Source: UBA4207 sp964352405 (lineage in GTDB: Bacteria; Bdellovibrionota; Bacteriovoracia; Bacteriovoracales; Bacteriovoracaceae). Taken from it: 33,859 nucleotides of DNA. Where the stretch lies: NCBI GenBank assembly GCA_964352405.1, contig CAYGRY010000025.1, positions 1 to 33,859 of the forward strand, given 5' to 3'. The notes beneath the pieces were generated by a model. The model saw only the letters and a list, made by a program, of their open reading frames with translations. It was not told the origin of the DNA and did no database searches. The position numbers were made by a program, and so were the translations under genes. Shown one piece after another: positions 23,227-32,385 of this stretch; the first letter of the stretch is position 1; each line of letters starts with the position of its first letter.

Positions 23227-24244
23227 TTACAATGGCTGAGCGACCTTAAGATCTAGAACACTCATACCAGTGTGGGCTACCACCCTTTCTCTCACTAAAC
23301 TGCTGTCTTGCTCAGAGTGGATGAGTAGAAAACATCCTCCGCCTCCAGCTCCACAAACTTTCATTCCAAGATTTGGAACGTCAGCTCTTATCTTATTATA
23401 CAGTCTTTCCATGTCAGGCGAAACAATACCTGGAAAAAGAGTTGTACGAATTTCACCTTCTTTGGCAATAAATTCAGGTAAAGTTGAAAATTTCTTCTCT
23501 TTTATGGCCAAAAAGGCTTGATTTGAAAGCAAGGCTATGTTCTTGAGACCTTCACGCACGGTTTGGTTCTTATCAAAAAAGCCTTTATAAACTTCCCAAT
23601 TATTAATTCCAGAAAGTCTGGTCTGTCCTGAATAAACTAAAGTTAAATTCTTTTCCAAAACTTCGGGCCAACTCTTTTGAGTAAAGTTGGTTCACTTCAA
23701 CATGACCCGGCTTAGCAACAAGTCCTAAGACTCCACCAAATAAAGCAGGATAATAATCTTGGTAACCAGCTGGGCCACAATCTAAAATTCTCGCTTCGAT
23801 AGCGTTCACAATACTAATGGCCTTAATTGGATCAATCTCTTGCTTAGTCCAACGAGCCAAGGCTTTGTATAGAGTCACGCCCATGGCAGAAGATCCACCA
23901 AGACCAGCTCCTGCAGGTGATCCACTTTCCAGTGAAATGCGAAGACCTTTTGTCATATTAAAGTAGTGAACAATTTGCATCACAAACTTTAACGGTCCAA
24001 AAAAATCATTGGCGAGATGTTCAGGCGTAATATCTGATTGAGAGAAGAATTCTGTCGTATTGTAATCGCTTGAAACAATTTCAATACCATCAAGATTAAC
24101 TTCTTCGATTAATGCTTTTGCTTTTAACTCAGTCGCAATATTAAGAGTCACAACATCAGGCAGAATAAGACAGATCGGATTGAGATCAATGGTTCCACCT
24201 AATAGGTCTACGCGGACACTTCCACTTTCTTCAAGTCTTTTCAT
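23227..24244 (-). pseudogene. GHMP-family sugar kinase split by a frameshift
   Basis: Two overlapping frames (24244-23603 and 23658-23227) together make one GHMP kinase of about 338 aa. The first has the N-terminal VDLLGGTIDLN strand and the ATP loop GSPAGAGLGGSSAMG (108-122), then AGYQDYYPALFGG. The second has NLTLVYSGQTRLSG and the C-terminal GAGGGGCFLL. Dropping one base between about 23691 and 23660, for example from the AAAA run at 23678-23675, restores one frame through KSWPEVLEKNLTLV. The QD-type motif recalls heptose-phosphate and related sugar kinases; the substrate is unknown. It could be an assembly error, a recent pseudogene or programmed frameshifting. The start overlaps the hpt stop (ATGA). 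Confidence 0.8.
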
Positions 24245-24756
24245 GCTTGATACACTCCAATATAAGGAAGCTCACGGTAACGACCATCAAAATCTAACCC
24301 GTAACCAATAACGAATTTATCTTCAATTTCAAAACCAAGATAATCAATATCGACAGGATGAATGTTTCTAGCAGGTTTATATAAAAGACTGGCAAGCTTA
24401 ATAGAAGCTGGCTTTCTCGTCTTCATAATTTCCATGACGGTTTTTAAAGTCGTTCCGGTATCAACGATATCTTCAACGAGTAGAACATGTTTGCCATGAA
24501 CAGAGCGCTTGAGATCGTAATTAATTTTGACTTCACCCGTGGACTGAGTGCCTTCGTAAGATGACGTCGCCATAAATTGAATATCAACAGGAACTTTGAT
24601 TTCACGAAGAAGATCTGCCGCGAACATGAAGGCACCAGTCAATAAAGGAATGACTGTAACTTCCTTATCGGCATAGTCTTTGGTGATCAATGCACCAATT
24701 TCTTTTACACGATTGGCAATTTGTTCTTTTGAAATAAAAACATCGACGCTACTCAT
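24241..24756 (-). CDS. hpt: Hypoxanthine phosphoribosyltransferase
   Basis: 171 aa, normal length. It converts hypoxanthine or guanine plus PRPP to IMP or GMP. The PRPP loop is VLLVEDIVDTGTTL (91-104) with acidic residues Glu95 and Asp96. PLLTGAFMFAADL is the PPi loop, and YLGFEIEDKFVIGYGLDF is the purine-binding end. AAGGAG lies 6 nt before the ATG. It is the second gene of the salvage unit, 40 nt after tdk. Confidence 0.96.
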   Translation of the reverse strand: MSSVDVFISKEQIANRVKEIGALITKDYADKEVTVIPLLTGAFMFAADLLREIKVPVDIQFMATSSYEGTQSTGEVKINYDLKRSVHGKHVLLVEDIVDTGTTLKTVMEIMKTRKPASIKLASLLYKPARNIHPVDIDYLGFEIEDKFVIGYGLDFDGRYRELPYIGVYQA

Positions 24757-24796
24757 AGAGGCTCCTTGAAGCCGCTATTGTAGCGTCATGAAACTC

Positions 24797-25438
24797 TTAT
24801 GTCGCCCTAGAATTAGTCGCTTCTGGATTGGTTTGAATTGCTACGGTGAATAATGGAATCTGTTCTTCATCAGTTTCATCTGGCTCAAAATGCGAACGAC
24901 AGCGTGCTTCATAAACATCAGCTTCGCCAACCAAGACTTGGCCATCTTTACTACCTGGACGACGAAAGCTTTTAGTCGCATTGGCACCACAAACCGTACA
25001 GATTGCTTGAACCTTAACAACGAAATCAGCGATCGCTAGAAGCTCAGGCATTGGCCCAAACGGACGGCCACGAGAATCTTGATCAAGTCCTGCTAAGATG
25101 ACGCGAACTCCACGGCGAGCTAGTTTTTCGACCACAGCTGGCAAGGTGTTATCAAAGAATTGAGCTTCATCGATAGCTACAACACGAGTGGTATCATTAA
25201 TTTTTTGTAAAATTTCGACAGCGTCTCTAATAGGAGTTGCAGCAATAGATAAAGAAGAGTGACTGACGACATCACTTTCGTGGTAACGAGTATCGATACC
25301 AGGCTTAAAAATTTGAACTTTTTGTCTAGCAATCTGTGCGCGGCGTACGCGACGAATAAGCTCTTCTGTTTTTCCGGAGAACATTGGGCCGCAAACGACT
25401 TCAATAGCTCCACCGCTTAGTGGTGTGAAAGGTGACAC
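24797..25438 (-). CDS. tdk: Thymidine kinase (type II)
   Basis: 213 aa. P-loop GPMFSGKT is at 17-24, DEAQFF is the Walker B/lid region, and the purine-enzyme-like AGLDQDSRGRPFGPM segment follows. A C-terminal zinc site has CTVC and CRSH, as in type II TKs. It phosphorylates thymidine for salvage. The start is GTG (25438) with AAGGAG 6 nt upstream. It leads the tdk-hpt-GHMP-unknown unit, which fits an organism that scavenges nucleosides. Confidence 0.96.
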   Translation of the reverse strand: MSPFTPLSGGAIEVVCGPMFSGKTEELIRRVRRAQIARQKVQIFKPGIDTRYHESDVVSHSSLSIAATPIRDAVEILQKINDTTRVVAIDEAQFFDNTLPAVVEKLARRGVRVILAGLDQDSRGRPFGPMPELLAIADFVVKVQAICTVCGANATKSFRRPGSKDGQVLVGEADVYEARCRSHFEPDETDEEQIPLFTVAIQTNPEATNSRAT

Positions 25439-25562
25439 GGCTGACTCCTTCAGTAACGTGTTATGTGTGTGTGCATCTTAGAATTCCAGACTCAAAGCAG
25501 CTAGGCCATAAGCTTTCGCTCACATGATCTGACATTTCTACTCAATTTAAAACGCGCTGCAA

Positions 25563-26279
25563 TTAAAACGAAACGCTTAAAAGGTAAAGTACTGAAACCA
25601 TAAAGAAAGAAGTGATCATCGTCATAATGATGGCCGGCGACAAAATAATAACTACTGACTGTAATACTGACATCTTTAAATTCTTCCTAAGCCCGGCAAA
25701 AAGATGAAGGAGTCCAAACAGATGGCGAAGCATGCGACCGAAGATTGGAATTGAGAGCATAAAATGTGCCGTCATCGACTGATTTACGACTTGATCAACG
25801 ATCTTATTTAAATCGCCTTCAACTTGAAATAAACCTGCGAAGAATTTAATTAGAACTTTCCAAAACTTAGCGTAAAACCAAAAAATCATTGGAAAGAAAA
25901 CGACTTTTGCCAAAGCTGCTGTAAGCAGAACTCTTTGCGTATACATGGTTGTTTCAATCGGTAACAGTAGCGCTAACTCATTAGGAGCACTCCAGCTTTG
26001 AAAGAAGACCTGTCCTAAGTGCAGAGCGAGGATAGCGTAAAATCCTTCGATCGCTGCAAAAAACCAAGACATACCTAAAACTTCAACAAAACCTAAACTT
26101 GAAGCTTGCTCAAGCTCGAGAGAAGTTGGAATTTCGTCTTCCTCGAATAAATCACCGGCCAAGCGAAGTGGACGTGTGCCAGAAACATCCATTGCACGTT
26201 CACGAAGTAAGCGCAAAGCTTCTTGGTTTTTAAACGGATGTAAAAAAGCTAAGAAATATTCGTGAAATAAAGACATCAT
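25563..26279 (-). CDS. Yip1-like multi-pass membrane protein
   Basis: 238 aa. The soluble N-terminus (about 1-65) begins SLFHEYFLAFLHPF, typical of bacterial Yip1-domain proteins. About five hydrophobic segments follow to the end. The function is unknown. The ATG overlaps the stop of the DUF4340 gene, so it is the last member of the ABC/GldG unit. A 124-nt gap with no evident gene separates it from tdk; I see no good terminator there. Confidence 0.6.
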   Translation of the reverse strand: MMSLFHEYFLAFLHPFKNQEALRLLRERAMDVSGTRPLRLAGDLFEEDEIPTSLELEQASSLGFVEVLGMSWFFAAIEGFYAILALHLGQVFFQSWSAPNELALLLPIETTMYTQRVLLTAALAKVVFFPMIFWFYAKFWKVLIKFFAGLFQVEGDLNKIVDQVVNQSMTAHFMLSIPIFGRMLRHLFGLLHLFAGLRKNLKMSVLQSVVIILSPAIIMTMITSFFMVSVLYLLSVSF

Positions 26280-27616
26280 TCGTTTGATCCAAAGTATTGA
26301 CTAAGATCACTCGGTAAATCCGGGTAGTCATGCTTGTTATAATAATAAGCTAGCTTATTCGCACTATCAACTAAGACCCATTGATTAGGGACTTCGCCAA
26401 ATACCACAGTCCTATTATCAGCTTTAATCACAAAATGTTCTTTATAAGTTAAATCAATTAAATCAGTAATATATCGAGGTCTTGACGTTAGAAGTGAGTA
26501 GAACACAGCAAGTCGATCACGTCTTGGTTCAAGCTTATGACTTGGATCAATCTCAACATTAAAGACTTGATCAGGCTGTAAATTTAAAGCCACAGTTAAT
26601 TCTTGATTTGAAAGAGAAACGTCAAGGTTCGCCTTATGTTGAATAAAGCGAATATCCCAAAAGTCTTGAACGTTTTGAAAGAAAATTCCTGCTTGGTTAT
26701 CTGCGAGTTCGAAGAGAAAATTAGATTGATTTGAAATGACAAAATCACCTGGAAGAGAGCCGTAACCAGAAAAAAGTGTGAGTTCTACTTTCTCGCCGTC
26801 AACTGTTGTGAGCTTAAGACCGGCACGCATTGACTTTAAGAGCTTCAAGTCAAAAGTTGGAAAGATGGTTTTAGCCTCTAGCCCTTCAAGAGTAGTCTTC
26901 CAGCGATCAAATTCAGCTAGGTCATAGCCTAAACCACTCATAGGAACCGGCTCAGTTTTTTTTGTTTTTAAATTCACCTTTAGTGAGCTTCTCACTCTTG
27001 GGTTATCAATCGTCGCTCTGGCAATAGAGACAGGTTCAGTAAACAATCTTGTATCGTAAAAGAATTCCGGATTTATTGTAAACATATCGTGCAGACGGTG
27101 ATGTTTTAACTCTCCTTCGTCTTCTGGATTATAAGCCTGAAGAAGTGGTCTTCGATCTTCCAAAATTAATATGGTTGAACCTAAGCGACCATAAAATCGT
27201 GCCGAGTGTGTGGCGAGTTTGGATCCAATCAAGAAGTTCACATCTTTTTTTACCGTTTTAAAATAAATTTTAATAATTGATTCATCATCAAAAGCTAAAT
27301 TGGTATTAACACTTCTAGCTTCCTCTTCAGAGAGTCGACGAATAACAGATAAGCCATTGAGAGCTTCAAACATTTCTTGAATTTTATATGGGTTAGCTGG
27401 AATCCGACTTTTACCAACAAAGAAGTTCTCATCTTTGGGGTAAAGATCAACGTCGGCGAAATGTATGGAAATGAGTCCACCAAACTCTTTTGGATCAAAA
27501 ATCAATTCTCTTTTGGCTTGCTCTTGTTTATCAACTTCACCACCGCGCTCTTGAAACCACCAAGTAAGAGCGACCAAAGTAATAAGAACAAAAGTGAGTA
27601 TCAGGTTTCTTTTCAT
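26276..27616 (-). CDS. DUF4340-type membrane-anchored protein
   Basis: 446 aa. One N-terminal membrane helix (about 4-21, ending LTWWFQERGG) and a large periplasmic part of beta-rich repeats, with FLIGSKLATHSARFYGRLG typical of DUF4340. This family regularly follows GldG-like genes in ABC clusters. Start and stop both overlap neighbours by 4 bp (ATGA), so it is translated with them. The role is unknown, probably an accessory periplasmic subunit. Confidence 0.82.
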   Translation of the reverse strand: MKRNLILTFVLITLVALTWWFQERGGEVDKQEQAKRELIFDPKEFGGLISIHFADVDLYPKDENFFVGKSRIPANPYKIQEMFEALNGLSVIRRLSEEEARSVNTNLAFDDESIIKIYFKTVKKDVNFLIGSKLATHSARFYGRLGSTILILEDRRPLLQAYNPEDEGELKHHRLHDMFTINPEFFYDTRLFTEPVSIARATIDNPRVRSSLKVNLKTKKTEPVPMSGLGYDLAEFDRWKTTLEGLEAKTIFPTFDLKLLKSMRAGLKLTTVDGEKVELTLFSGYGSLPGDFVISNQSNFLFELADNQAGIFFQNVQDFWDIRFIQHKANLDVSLSNQELTVALNLQPDQVFNVEIDPSHKLEPRRDRLAVFYSLLTSRPRYITDLIDLTYKEHFVIKADNRTVVFGEVPNQWVLVDSANKLAYYYNKHDYPDLPSDLSQYFGSNE

Positions 27617-29133
27617 TTAACGCGACGTCGACGGTAGTTAAAGACGGCCAAACTAAACAAGGCAAGAGGTGCAAAGATAACGGAAAAGAAAAAGATAGTT
27701 CCTAATTGCGGAGAGCTAATAAAAACAGGCTCGTTACTTACTCCAGGAAGATCAAACGATATCAGTTCATCATCCCCTGTTAACCAAGATAATGAATTTA
27801 AAAGAAGCGTGTGATTGGCTGCGTACTTAGCGTAGGCATTATCAATGAAAGTTGAATTAGCAAAAAAGACAAGTTGTCCACCTGACTTAATTTTAGCGGC
27901 TACACCATAAGCGACCGGGCCTTTAACGTCCTGCCCTTCATCATACTTCACTTTCCCTTCACCAAACTCACGAGGATTCATCTCACCCCATGCAGCTGGG
28001 AATTGAGTCGACAGAACCAACTCAGTTCCTTGTGCCTGCTCTCCAAGAGTAACAAAACCAGTTAACGGAAAAAAGACCTGACCAGGAAAACCTTTTGTAA
28101 TGGGATGCTCGTCTGAATACTTAGCAGCAATAGGAACAGTACCGTTAGAGCCATTCACATGATTTAGAGAATCAATAACAAGTGAATTTGAAGCAACAAT
28201 TCCTTTTTGTAGTAAAAACTTTCGAAAATCTTTGACCGGATCAAGATTAAGATCTGGATCAAGAGACATCAGTAACTTGCCTCCACGGTCCAGAAACTCA
28301 CCAATAATGGCGAGTTCTTTATCCATAAAGTCAGACTTTGGACCCCAGATCATTAAGACATCGGCATCACTTGGAACTTCACTCCATCGTTTGGTATCAG
28401 CTTCTTGAATTGCAAAATTTGAATTGATTAAATATTCTTTTAAAATATAACGACCAATTTGCGACTGATCGCTGAGTGAACTTTGGCCATGACCTGAATC
28501 ATAATAGATTTTAGGAAGATGGTCGCGACCAATTCGAATGAGACCATTGGTTAAGCCTAGCTCATTTATTTCAAGAACTGTTTCTGTTTTATCCCCTAGC
28601 TCCCAAACGACGGCGACTGATTGTTTGATCTCATATTTTTGTACCAAATCTGGTCGTAAGACAGGATCGTAGAGATAAATCGTAATATCATTTTTTTCAA
28701 ATTGATAAAGCTCAAGCATTTTAAATATAGCATTTTGCGATTGTTTTGGAGAGAAGACATGTGCAGTCAGAGGCTTTGTTATTTTCTTTAAAACATTTTT
28801 AGATTGAGACGTTAATGTATTAGATTTTTGAGCTGAAAAATCCCACTGAAAAGGATTTTTATAAGCCAGGTGATTGATGAGGCTTAGGATGCAAAAAATG
28901 AGCAGAGCTGAAAATAGGTTAACACTGAATGCTTTAAACCTTGAGCTTGAATAAAAGGTCTTAAACTCTTTCGCTCGCATTAAGATGGCGCTGATCAATA
29001 AAACAACCGCTAACGCCGAGGTAGAAATATTTAGGGTCAGCTCAGCAGGAAGCGAGATCCAAAGGATGATCGTTGTCATCCAAACAAGAACCGCCGAAGC
29101 GGTAACGAAGAAAAATGGTAGATTCTTTTTCAT
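27613..29133 (-). CDS. GldG-like ABC transporter auxiliary protein
   Basis: 506 aa. N-terminal hydrophobic helices (about 7-27, 35-52 and 68-88) and one C-terminal helix (about 478-500) ending in RRRR flank a periplasmic domain. That domain has the GldG/IFT52-like pattern: WDFSAQKSNTLTSQSKNVLKKI, IYYDSGHGQSS, ADVLMIWGPKSDF and FLDRGGKLLMSLDP. Relatives in Bacteroidota are needed for gliding; in other phyla they belong to uncharacterised ABC systems. It lies 3 nt after the permease gene. Confidence 0.88.
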   Translation of the reverse strand: MKKNLPFFFVTASAVLVWMTTIILWISLPAELTLNISTSALAVVLLISAILMRAKEFKTFYSSSRFKAFSVNLFSALLIFCILSLINHLAYKNPFQWDFSAQKSNTLTSQSKNVLKKITKPLTAHVFSPKQSQNAIFKMLELYQFEKNDITIYLYDPVLRPDLVQKYEIKQSVAVVWELGDKTETVLEINELGLTNGLIRIGRDHLPKIYYDSGHGQSSLSDQSQIGRYILKEYLINSNFAIQEADTKRWSEVPSDADVLMIWGPKSDFMDKELAIIGEFLDRGGKLLMSLDPDLNLDPVKDFRKFLLQKGIVASNSLVIDSLNHVNGSNGTVPIAAKYSDEHPITKGFPGQVFFPLTGFVTLGEQAQGTELVLSTQFPAAWGEMNPREFGEGKVKYDEGQDVKGPVAYGVAAKIKSGGQLVFFANSTFIDNAYAKYAANHTLLLNSLSWLTGDDELISFDLPGVSNEPVFISSPQLGTIFFFSVIFAPLALFSLAVFNYRRRRVK

Positions 29134-29136
29134 TAC

Positions 29137-29883
29137 TTACCAATTCCTTGATTCAAGAGAGCGCTCACTAAGCCACAAGAAAAACCCTGTCACCGAGGCA
29201 AAGTAAAGCAAGGAGTAGGACTTTACTGCTCCACGAACAAAACCTTCATAATGAAATGGAATAGCGATATAACTTAAGATTTCACCGACAATAGGATTAT
29301 CACTTGCGTTTGCGGATAAAACGATCAGCATCATTCCCATTAAAATGCAAAATGAAATAACGGCAGAGATGACAGGGTTATCAGTCAACGATGATGCAAA
29401 GATTCCCACGGAAACATAACAACAGATGGAAAGGATAATTCCAGCATAGCCAGTAAAGACAAGTGCCCATTGAGAATAACCAGCAAAGGAAAGGATCAAA
29501 GGTAAAATTAAAGTAAACGAAAGCATAAACAATGTACTTAAAACGATAGCAATAAATTTGCCCAGAATAATTTGGATATGTGAAAGATTTGACAACAATA
29601 ACAATCCAAGAGTTCCTTGGCGTTTTTCTAAAGCAAAGGAATGCATCGTTAGTAGTGGGGCAAAGAATAGGAAAATAAAATTCATATTGCCAAAAATGGG
29701 ATTAAAAACCGATTGTAAGATTGTTCCTGCTGTCATCTCACTCGAAAGGACGACGTAGTTAAAAAACAACCAGCCCATCAGCAAACTAAAAAATCCCGTT
29801 AAAACATACAAAAGTGATGAGCTAAACGAATCAGCTAATTCTTTTTTAGCCAGGAGCCATATATTCGAGAAGAAAGAAGACAT
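29137..29883 (-). CDS. ABC-2 type permease (GldF/NosY-like)
   Basis: 248 aa with six predicted membrane helices. It begins with the amphipathic ABC-2 start (IWLLAKKELADSFSSSL), and EKRQGTLGLLLLS is the coupling-region motif of this permease family. It should form the membrane channel with the ATPase encoded just before it (TAATG overlap of one base). The cargo is unknown. Confidence 0.9.
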   Translation of the reverse strand: MSSFFSNIWLLAKKELADSFSSSLLYVLTGFFSLLMGWLFFNYVVLSSEMTAGTILQSVFNPIFGNMNFIFLFFAPLLTMHSFALEKRQGTLGLLLLSNLSHIQIILGKFIAIVLSTLFMLSFTLILPLILSFAGYSQWALVFTGYAGIILSICCYVSVGIFASSLTDNPVISAVISFCILMGMMLIVLSANASDNPIVGEILSYIAIPFHYEGFVRGAVKSYSLLYFASVTGFFLWLSERSLESRNW

Positions 29884-30812
29884 TATGGCATCTCCTTTTT
29901 CATCGCTAACTTAAAGACATCTTCAAGCTGAGTTTTATCTTGGTAGAACTCTACCACATCTGCCTTATGCTCAACTAGAAACCCTAAGAGCTTCTTAGCT
30001 TCCACTTTTTTATTCGTCTGCAGTGACCATGAATCATTTTTTTGTTCACTATCCACATCAAGGCTTGATTTAAGTTTTTGACGTATCTCTTGGCTGAATT
30101 GATCTGCCTTTAGAGTAAAGCGCTCAGCGCCTGAAAACCTATGTTCGATTTCCTGCAATGAACCTGTCGCAACTAACTTGCCATGATTAATCATAGTGAT
30201 GTCATCACAAACTAATGAGATCTCATGCAAAAGATGGGACGAAAGTAATACTGTATGCTCGCCTTTTAAATTTTGAATCAGGTTTCTAATTTCTGTTACA
30301 GAAACTGGATCGAGTCCGACAGTAGGTTCATCTAAAATTAAAATCTCTGCACCAAGCACGAGTGCCTGTGCAATTCCAACTCTTTGTTTGTAGCCTTTAG
30401 AAAGATTTCCAATCATACGATTGAAAACTTCTTGTAAACCACAAGCGGCAACGGCTTTATCTACGCTATTTTTTGCTTGAGAATTTTTTTGGCCATGAAG
30501 AGCAGCAACAAATTCTAAATAATCACAAACTAGCATCTGTGGATAAATAGGTGGTTGCTCCGGTAGGTAGCCAATCAACTTTTTACGCTCACTCGGTAAA
30601 CATTCTTGACCCATGAGACGAATTGTTCCAGCACTTTCATGTAAAAGTCCTGTGATGATATTCATGGTTGTTGATTTACCTGCACCATTTGGTCCGAGAA
30701 ATCCGTGGACTTTTCCACGAGTAACACTGAAATTAATATCTGTTAAAGCATTAATGCCGGGATAGGCTTTAGAAACTCCGACAAGTCCGATTGCTTCGGT
30801 AGAATTCGGCAT
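29883..30812 (-). CDS. ABC transporter ATP-binding protein (GldA/CcmA-like)
   Basis: 309 aa. Walker A GPNGAGKST (40-48), signature LSKGYKQR (137-144), Walker B ILILDEP (157-163) and the H-loop LLSSHLLHE are all present, so it should hydrolyse ATP. A C-terminal extension (about 225-309) is typical of the GldA/drug-exporter subgroup. GAGGGAG lies about 8 nt before the ATG. It is the first gene of a five-gene overlapping unit and is divergent from nrnA. Confidence 0.93.
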   Translation of the reverse strand: MPNSTEAIGLVGVSKAYPGINALTDINFSVTRGKVHGFLGPNGAGKSTTMNIITGLLHESAGTIRLMGQECLPSERKKLIGYLPEQPPIYPQMLVCDYLEFVAALHGQKNSQAKNSVDKAVAACGLQEVFNRMIGNLSKGYKQRVGIAQALVLGAEILILDEPTVGLDPVSVTEIRNLIQNLKGEHTVLLSSHLLHEISLVCDDITMINHGKLVATGSLQEIEHRFSGAERFTLKADQFSQEIRQKLKSSLDVDSEQKNDSWSLQTNKKVEAKKLLGFLVEHKADVVEFYQDKTQLEDVFKLAMKKEMP

Positions 30813-30858
30813 CTCAACTGCTCCCTCAGACTAAACCAAATATATACATTTGTGCCTT

Positions 30859-30889
30859 ATTGTAACCGACTAGAACACTCGCCCGTCAA
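30859..30889 (-). promoter_or_regulatory. Promoter candidate for the ABC/GldG unit
   Basis: On the minus strand TTGACG (30889-30884), 19 nt, then TACAAT (30864-30859). Each box matches consensus at 5 of 6 positions, but the spacer is two bases long. The -35 box overlaps the -35-like box of the divergent nrnA promoter. Confidence 0.35.
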
Positions 30890-30913
30890 GTCTCAAAGCT
30901 AAATCTCCGATAA
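30886..30913 (+). promoter_or_regulatory. Sigma-28 (FliA)-like promoter candidate for nrnA
   Basis: TCAAGTCT, 12 nt, then TCCGATAA. The boxes match TAAAGTTT at 6 of 8 and GCCGATAA at 7 of 8. The second box ends 6 nt before the ATG, and the gene has no Shine-Dalgarno. The spacing and sequence are nearly the same as at 1314-1341. Confidence 0.4.
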
Positions 30914-30919
30914 GATTTC

Positions 30920-31903
30920 ATGAGCATTACTTCACGTTTTACAGATGCGATTTCTAAAGCGAATCGGATTGTTATTTCTACCCATATTCACCCTGATGCA
31001 GACGGCATTGGCAGTGAAATTGCCCTTTGTATGGCCTTGCGTCAGATTGGTAAACAAGCTCATTGTGTTAATGAGGAACCACTTCTAGAGCGCTATCGCT
31101 ACTTGGACCCTCAATCCGTAGTTTTTGGACTTAGTGATTGGAAAAAAAGACCTACTGAAATTATTGATCTGTTAATCGTTGTTGATACGAACTCTCTTTC
31201 AAGAGTTGGATCAGGTGTTGAAAAATTTGGTGCTTCAGCAAGAAATGTGATTTTTGTTGATCATCATCCTTGTCCACGTGAGGTTGCTGCGATTCATTGT
31301 ATTGATACAAATGTTTCAGCGACAGGTGAACTTGCTGGAACATTGATTGAAGCCATGGGTGCTAAGTTTACTCCTCAAATTGCACTGGCTTTATATACTT
31401 CTATTTTAATTGACACCTCTAGTTTTCGCTACCCAACAGTGTCAGCAAATACTCACCGTTTAATTGCAAAATTAATGGATTCTGGAGTAGAGCCACCTCA
31501 AGCCTATAATTTAATTAACGGTACTAAAAAACCTTCTTTTGTTAGGCTACTTGGTCAAGTTCTAGGTTCTGTTGAAACGTCCAAAGATGAAGCAATCGCC
31601 TGGATTGCTATGACTGATGATCAACTTGATGAATACGGTGTTGATATCGAAGATACCCATGGTTTTATCAACCATCTTTTAATTTTAGATAATATCAAAG
31701 TCGCTTGCATGTTCAGACAGATTGGAACTCATGTGAAGATTAGCTTTAGATCAGCTGATGCAACTGTTGATGTTGGTGTGATTGCTCAAGCCCTAGGTGG
31801 CGGTGGGCATGATCACAGCGCGGCCACAATACAAGAGGGTCCATTAATTGAAATTCTTCCTGCTACCATAGCTAAAATCAGCTTAATGCTTAAGAAAGAT
31901 TAA
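30920..31903 (+). CDS. nrnA: NrnA-like DHH/DHHA1 phosphoesterase
   Basis: 327 aa. The DHH domain has STHIHPDADGIGS (21-32), VVDTNS and VDHHPCP (113-119), which supply the Mn-binding residues. The DHHA1 domain ends in GGGGHDHSAA. NrnA degrades short oligoribonucleotides (nanoRNA) and can dephosphorylate pAp. Relatives also hydrolyse linear cyclic-dinucleotide products. HIHPDAD replaces the more common HxxPDxD spelling but keeps the metal ligands. Its end overlaps the convergent gene by 4 bp. Confidence 0.9.
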   Translation: MSITSRFTDAISKANRIVISTHIHPDADGIGSEIALCMALRQIGKQAHCVNEEPLLERYRYLDPQSVVFGLSDWKKRPTEIIDLLIVVDTNSLSRVGSGVEKFGASARNVIFVDHHPCPREVAAIHCIDTNVSATGELAGTLIEAMGAKFTPQIALALYTSILIDTSSFRYPTVSANTHRLIAKLMDSGVEPPQAYNLINGTKKPSFVRLLGQVLGSVETSKDEAIAWIAMTDDQLDEYGVDIEDTHGFINHLLILDNIKVACMFRQIGTHVKISFRSADATVDVGVIAQALGGGGHDHSAATIQEGPLIEILPATIAKISLMLKKD

Positions 31904-32319
31904 GATTTATCGTTTAAAATTTTCTCTAGAGTTTCGCGCTCTTTAGGATTGAAGCTAAAGGCACCTTTGCTTAGAACGTCTTTAAGCTTTCCAACTGTCG
32001 TTGGATCATTGGGATCGTTAAGACCGACATCTGAAGGTGGTCTAATTTCTTTTTCAGTGGACTCATCATTCTCTTTTTCTTCGACTTCAACTTTCATCGC
32101 CTTAGCATTTTTGACTTTTGAAAGTTCAGAAACTTCCACTGAGTCTTTAGTAGGTTTAGGATTAAAGTGCTCTTCAACTTTATTTCTAATTTCACTGGCT
32201 GACACAGATTCTTTAGGAGCTCTAGCGTGCTTTGATTTTTTTGCCGGAGAATTTTCTGAACGCTTACGAGATTGGTCCATACGATCTACACTTGGCTCCA
32301 TATTTTTAAATAGCCTCAT
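31900..32319 (-). CDS. Charged, mostly disordered protein, unknown function
   Basis: 139 aa, very rich in Lys, Glu and Ser with no hydrophobic core for about 100 residues. A short helical end follows (TVGKLKDVLSKGAFSFNPKERETLEKILND). GAGGAGG directly upstream of the ATG supports translation. I recognise no family. An opposite-strand frame of similar length exists but is a shadow, with Ser/Thr-rich composition and no ribosome site. Confidence 0.6.
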   Translation of the reverse strand: MRLFKNMEPSVDRMDQSRKRSENSPAKKSKHARAPKESVSASEIRNKVEEHFNPKPTKDSVEVSELSKVKNAKAMKVEVEEKENDESTEKEIRPPSDVGLNDPNDPTTVGKLKDVLSKGAFSFNPKERETLEKILNDKS

Positions 32320-32385
32320 GACTCGCCTCCTCTGTTAATTCTAGCAAACCCTAGCTATCATTGTTAGCAGGAGGAAAGTTCACCC

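Noticed and set aside
31949..32338. 129-codon plus-strand frame opposite the charged-protein gene
   Set aside because: Low-complexity Ser/Phe/Thr-rich product and no ribosome site. The minus-strand frame has a strong GAGGAGG and a coherent charged protein.
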